Program-made: the position numbers and the translations under genes
Assembly (NCBI GenBank): GCA_028290245.1
Contig: JAQGKG010000316.1
Coordinates: 1-16,803, forward strand
Reading direction: 5' to 3'
Length of the DNA: 16,803 bases
Source: Devosia sp.
Lineage (GTDB): Bacteria; Pseudomonadota; Alphaproteobacteria; Rhizobiales; Devosiaceae
Shown: positions 13,491-16,803 of the stretch, in pieces
Position numbering within the stretch: position 1 is the first letter of the stretch
Layout: every line of letters starts with the position of its first letter
Notes under the pieces: generated by a model
Database searches by the model: none
The model's input: only the letters and a program-made list of their open reading frames with translations
What the model was told of the DNA's origin: nothing

Positions 13491-14966
13491 CTGCAGCGCC
13501 ACGACCTTGTATTTCTGCCCGGCGACGATCGCATCCCCGGGATAGAGATCGTTGATGATATAAAACAATTCGACGCCGCGATTGAGGCCGGCCATCTGCT
13601 TGGCCAGCGAGTCGGCGGTTTCGCCTGCCTTGGCGGTGACCACGCGCACGGCGACCTTGCGAACCTGGTTCAGATCGCTGGCGTCGGAGCGGCGGAAGCT
13701 CTTGAGCGTCGTATCGGCGCCCTGGGCGAAGCGGTTGCTGTCGCTCTTGGCGGCGAAGATAAAGCGATAGACCTGGCCATCGAGGCGCATCACCGAGACG
13801 CGGAAGAACCACTGGTCGGTCTGTGCCAGGCCCGAGGCCATTTCGATGCCGTTGTAGCTTTGCGTCTGGACGCTGTCGGCCTTGAGCCCGGCGATCCAGC
13901 CGGACTTGAGGTAGTCGGCCAGCGGCACATTGGCCTGCACGTCGGCGCTGTCGAAGCGCACGGCCTCGCCATCGCCCGCCACGCCGACAACGGCGCTCTG
14001 CGAATTCTGCAGCGTGTAGCCCTCGGGCACGGTGAAGGTGAACTTGGACGCGGTATGAATAAAGCGGCGGCCGACGATGGAGCCCTGCGCCGGGCTGTCG
14101 CCAAACGTTAGGCCGGCGATCGAGGCGAGGTAGCCCTCGCGGCCGATTTCGCCATTGCTGGCCTGGCCAAACATGGTCTTGGACGTGTCCAGCGCTTTCT
14201 GGATGCGGGCGGGCGTTGAGGGGTGCGACGACAGGAAGCCTTCGCCGCCGTTCTGGCCGGCCGAAAAGCTGGCGAAGCGGCTCATCACGCCGAGGAAACG
14301 CGCGGCGGCCTGAGAATCATACCCAGCCTTACCGGAGAACTTGATGCCTTCGCGGTCGGCTTCCAGTTCCTGATTTTGGCTGAAGGCCGCCATGCTTTCG
14401 CGGGTGCGGTTGGCGGTAGCGTCGGTCGAGGTATCGCCGCCGAACACGCCGGTGATGACGCGGTCGACAATCTGGGTCGTGCGCGTGCGGTCAGTGCGGG
14501 CGCGGGCATGGCGCAGGGTGACGTGAGCGATTTCGTGGGCCAGAACGGCGGCCAGCTCGCTGGTGTCGGAGGCCAGCGCCAGAATACCGCGTGTCACATA
14601 AATGTAGCCGCCTGGCAGCGCGAAGGCATTGACCTCTGAGCTGTCGAGAATGGTGACCTGGAACTGGGCATTGGGCTGGCCGGTCGAGGCGAGCAGGCGG
14701 CCTACGATGCGGGCCACCATAATCTCAGCTGGGCGGTCGGAATAGACGCCACCATAGGCGGCAATAATGCGCGGATGCTCGCGGCGGCCGATCACCACGT
14801 CGTCAGGGTCGGTTCCTTCGGGCACGACAGTGGGTGCGCTGACGTCGCCGGTCTGGCTGACGGCAATGTTAGAGCCCGTCATGCTGCTGCAGGCGCTCAG
14901 CGCCAGCAGAGAAACTGCCAGCATGCTATTGCGCAAACCCTTGCCGATATGCCCCAGAGCCGTCAT
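13488..14966 (-). CDS. M48-family zinc metalloprotease lipoprotein (BepA-like)
   Basis: A 492-residue exported protease probably involved in envelope protein quality control, as for BepA/YfgC relatives. The lipobox LLALSAC makes Cys26 the likely lipidated residue. The zinc site is H144-E145-xx-H148 (HEIAH) with Glu200 and Asp204 in ELEAD as the downstream EXXXD. SSHPSTPARI follows, as usual in the family. A second half of about 200 residues, with strands such as FTVPEGYTLQNSQS and FFRVSVMRLDG, leads to a C-terminal segment (KAGETADSLAKQMAGL, then VAGQKYKVV) resembling a LysM-like peptidoglycan-binding unit. The start ATG 14966 overlaps the stop of the upstream nuclease gene as ATGA, so the two are coupled. 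Confidence 0.93.
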   Translation of the reverse strand: MTALGHIGKGLRNSMLAVSLLALSACSSMTGSNIAVSQTGDVSAPTVVPEGTDPDDVVIGRREHPRIIAAYGGVYSDRPAEIMVARIVGRLLASTGQPNAQFQVTILDSSEVNAFALPGGYIYVTRGILALASDTSELAAVLAHEIAHVTLRHARARTDRTRTTQIVDRVITGVFGGDTSTDATANRTRESMAAFSQNQELEADREGIKFSGKAGYDSQAAARFLGVMSRFASFSAGQNGGEGFLSSHPSTPARIQKALDTSKTMFGQASNGEIGREGYLASIAGLTFGDSPAQGSIVGRRFIHTASKFTFTVPEGYTLQNSQSAVVGVAGDGEAVRFDSADVQANVPLADYLKSGWIAGLKADSVQTQSYNGIEMASGLAQTDQWFFRVSVMRLDGQVYRFIFAAKSDSNRFAQGADTTLKSFRRSDASDLNQVRKVAVRVVTAKAGETADSLAKQMAGLNRGVELFYIINDLYPGDAIVAGQKYKVVALQ

Positions 14967-15802
14967 CTTAATGCCAGAACCTCAATCTGTTCGGGATGGG
15001 TCACTTCGATGCGCGGACCATCCCGGTCGTCCACCCATCCGCGTATGCGCAGGAACGCGTTGTCCAGCGACAGCGGGTCAACACCAGCCTCAGCAAACAG
15101 CCGCAGGGCCGGCGCTTCGATCACGGCGGTGAAGTCTTCTTTATAGAACCGGCCGAAATTGAGGTAGACCCGCCCGCCGCGTTGTTCGGCGAGAAGCACC
15201 CGGCCTTCGACAAGTTCATAGTGACCGGCCCGAGCGAGGAGCTCGCCGGGCGCGTCCGCCGCACGGATGCTGTAATAGGGATCGGCCCAGATGCCAAGCC
15301 TGCCCAATCGCGCGCGGCCTTCTGCCGCGAACAATAAATCGAGACAGGCGCGGTTGTCGGGAAACGAATAAACCCGTGCCAATCCCTTGGCGACCATAGC
15401 CTGCTGCGCCCAGATTTCACCCTCGGGTGTGGTGACGAAAACATGCGCGAGGATGCGGCCATAGCGGTCGATTGTCTCGCCGCCAAAGCCCAGCCGTACC
15501 GGCTTGTTGAGCGCCATAGCCTCCAGCGCCACCTTGGCCTCAGGCGCCAGCGGCCAGGTCGGATAGTTCTCGCGGCCCAACGGCAGCTTGGGCGCCTGGG
15601 TACCAATCATGCGGATGATGCGGCCATCCTCCAGCACCACCGTATCGCCATCGGTTACGGTCGTGATGATGCCGCCGGGCTCCATGCGCAGGCTCTCGCA
15701 GGCGAGTGCCGCCACCGAGACTGCGCTAAGGGCCGCTAGAGTTGCAAGACGAACGAGACTGGCGTTGAGCAAATCGGGCCCCGGAAAGATTTCATTCACC
15801 AT
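14963..15802 (-). CDS. Secreted thermonuclease-like (SNase-fold) protein
   Basis: A 279-residue exported protein. A hydrophobic segment ends near SVAALA, possibly with Cys35 following (ALAC), so a lipoprotein is also possible. The SNase-like domain starts with ITTVTDGDTVVLEDGRIIRMIG: Asp51/Asp53 and Arg64 match calcium and catalytic positions, and DRYGR (112-116) supplies the second catalytic arginine. Where staphylococcal nuclease has DTPE, this protein has QAPK (69-72), replacing one calcium ligand and the catalytic glutamate, so nuclease activity is uncertain. A beta-rich C-terminal domain follows from about residue 185. ATG 15802 lacks a clear ribosome site; TTG at codon 11 with GGGG upstream is an alternative start. 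Coupled to the M48 gene by ATGA. Confidence 0.85.
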   Translation of the reverse strand: MVNEIFPGPDLLNASLVRLATLAALSAVSVAALACESLRMEPGGIITTVTDGDTVVLEDGRIIRMIGTQAPKLPLGRENYPTWPLAPEAKVALEAMALNKPVRLGFGGETIDRYGRILAHVFVTTPEGEIWAQQAMVAKGLARVYSFPDNRACLDLLFAAEGRARLGRLGIWADPYYSIRAADAPGELLARAGHYELVEGRVLLAEQRGGRVYLNFGRFYKEDFTAVIEAPALRLFAEAGVDPLSLDNAFLRIRGWVDDRDGPRIEVTHPEQIEVLALR

Positions 15803-15880
15803 GCACCCAAATACGGCAAAAAATGATGAACAGCCGCAGGTGGAATGCGATGGCGAAAGAAATTTGTTTCAGGAGGCTGA

Positions 15881-16129
15881 TTAGGCGACGACGGGCTTTT
15901 TGCCGGCGATGAAGGCGCCGAAACGTTTGCCGATAAAAGGCACGATCAGCATGACGATGGTGGTCGCCATGAACGGGACCAGCACGAGGCTGCGCTGCCA
16001 GATGTCCCAACCTGTTGTGAGGGGCATCAAAATATAAAGGTAGAGCGTGACAACTGGATAGACGAACACCGTCATGACCAGAGCCATGCGGAGGCGGGAA
16101 GCGAAAGAAGGATGCATTTTCAAACCCAT
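15881..16129 (-). CDS. Small two-helix membrane protein (DUF2798-like)
   Basis: An 82-residue inner-membrane protein with two predicted helices, about 14-37 (MALVMTVFVYPVVTLYLYIL) and 45-66 (SLVLVPFMATTIVMLIVPFI), and a basic tail (GKRFGAFIAGKK). The pattern resembles DUF2798, but I am less sure of the family than of the topology. It is divergent from a TetR gene, with a palindrome at 16131-16145 directly before its start, so it is the likely target of that regulator. ATG 16129 has no ribosome binding site. ATG 16117 is an alternative that would leave room for a leader. Confidence 0.75.
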   Translation of the reverse strand: MGLKMHPSFASRLRMALVMTVFVYPVVTLYLYILMPLTTGWDIWQRSLVLVPFMATTIVMLIVPFIGKRFGAFIAGKKPVVA

Positions 16130-16130
16130 T

Positions 16131-16145
16131 GAAACGGTACGTTTC
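16131..16145. promoter_or_regulatory. Candidate TetR operator
   Basis: GAAACG-GTA-CGTTTC, a perfect dyad with 6-bp arms, lies between the divergent membrane-protein and TetR genes. It is two bases from the ATG at 16129 and 46 bases from the TetR ATG. Size, symmetry and position fit a TetR dimer site that would control both genes. A TTGAAA overlaps it on the plus strand as a possible -35. Confidence 0.5.
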
Positions 16146-16190
16146 GTTCAAGTGCTTTCCTTCCAGAATCTTTTCATCCATATTGTGCAG

Positions 16191-16796
16191 ATGAACGAAC
16201 CAGCAGCCATCGACAGCGATGACCGCCGCCGATCCATCGGTGCGCGCCGCAATCCCGAGACCGAACAGGCCATCCTTGAGGCCGCCGAAGCCATAGTGGC
16301 CGAGCAGGGCATTGCCGGTTTTTCAATCGAGGCAGTGGCCAAGCGGGCCCGTGCCGGCAAGCCCACGATTTATAAATGGTGGCCGGGCAAGACCGCGCTG
16401 TTGCTCGATGTCTATCACCGGCAGAAACCGGCCTCGGTCCATACCGACACCGGAACCGTCGAGGGCGACGTGCTGGCTTTCCTCAAGGGTGTTTTTGCCC
16501 ATTGGGGCAATACTGGCGCGGGCGATGTGTTTCGTTTCGTTGTGGCCGAGGCGCAGCGTGACGACGCGGCGGCGCAATCGCTGCGAGCCTATGCGGCCGA
16601 GCGGCGCATCCAGTCAGGGGATATTTTCCGCCGCGGCATCGCGCGAGGCGAACTGGCTGCCGATGTGGACGACGGGCTGGCCGCCGACGTGCTGGCAGGC
16701 TTTGTCTGGCAGCGGCTATTGACCGGGCGCATCGAGCGGGATGAGCAGCAACTGGCGCAGGCGGCAAAGCAGATGGTGCGAGGGCTGTTGGCTTAA
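16191..16796 (+). CDS. TetR/AcrR-family transcriptional regulator
   Basis: A 201-residue repressor-type protein. The N-terminal helix-turn-helix is clear: ETEQAILEAAEAIVAEQG, then FSIEAVAKRARAGKPTIYKW and WPGKTALLLDVY (about residues 24-75). The helical C-terminal ligand-binding half ends at GLLA, in the style of the TetR_C subfamilies found with small membrane or efflux genes. ATG 16191 is chosen because upstream codons do not fit the family; no clear Shine-Dalgarno precedes it. It probably controls itself and the divergent DUF2798-like gene through the palindrome at 16131-16145. The ligand is unknown. Confidence 0.93.
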   Translation: MNEPAAIDSDDRRRSIGARRNPETEQAILEAAEAIVAEQGIAGFSIEAVAKRARAGKPTIYKWWPGKTALLLDVYHRQKPASVHTDTGTVEGDVLAFLKGVFAHWGNTGAGDVFRFVVAEAQRDDAAAQSLRAYAAERRIQSGDIFRRGIARGELAADVDDGLAADVLAGFVWQRLLTGRIERDEQQLAQAAKQMVRGLLA

Positions 16797-16803
16797 GGAT
16801 ACC

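Noticed and set aside
1..16803. CRISPR array, insertion sequence, or defence/secretion cluster
   Set aside because: No regularly spaced direct repeats, transposase frame, terminal inverted repeats, or multi-gene system signatures were seen.

Overview
The window looks like a chromosomal segment from a GC-rich alphaproteobacterium of the order Hyphomicrobiales, with a Devosia-like genome as my best guess. This is inference. It rests on Omp25/Omp31-type outer-membrane beta-barrels, an argJ-GNAT-mutT cluster with one-base or overlapping gene junctions, a solitary Flp pilin, an alphaproteobacterial-style M48 lipoprotein and secreted nuclease pair, and codon use rich in G and C at third positions.

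Layout. Positions 1-1950 are gene-poor. They hold a DUF427 protein on the minus strand, a small hypothetical plus-strand gene with an unclear 5' end, and about 700 bases without a convincing gene that carry four successive hairpins. Positions 1953-3950 (minus) encode an outer-membrane beta-barrel protein and a secreted D-Ala-D-Ala carboxypeptidase. Positions 4113-5316 (plus) encode a DJ-1/PfpI-family protein and an HxlR-type regulator. Positions 5351-6708 (minus) hold a MATE efflux gene broken by one apparent base deletion. A possible 33-residue hydrophobic protein precedes tRNA-Leu(CAA). An SDR oxidoreductase follows and converges on a second beta-barrel protein.

Positions 8793-9507 (minus) hold a CAP-domain lipoprotein overlapping a TusA-like sulfur-carrier gene. 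Next is an AT-richer gene of unknown function with a HEPN-like RxxxxH motif, lying just past the 3' end of tRNA-Arg(CCU). Divergent from that tRNA is argJ, behind a leader with several predicted hairpins. argJ is followed by a GNAT acetyltransferase, mutT and an Flp pilin gene in one tight co-directional run. On the minus strand, a SNase-like secreted nuclease and an M48 metalloprotease lipoprotein share an ATGA junction. The window ends with a small two-helix membrane protein divergent from a TetR regulator, with a palindromic operator candidate between them.

Most genes are ordinary core or stress/envelope functions. I found no multi-gene defence, secretion or biosynthetic system. The observations most worth checking are the structured argJ leader, the lone HEPN-like gene beside tRNA-Arg, the frameshifted MATE gene, the nuclease with replaced active-site residues, and the hairpin array at 1676-1825.
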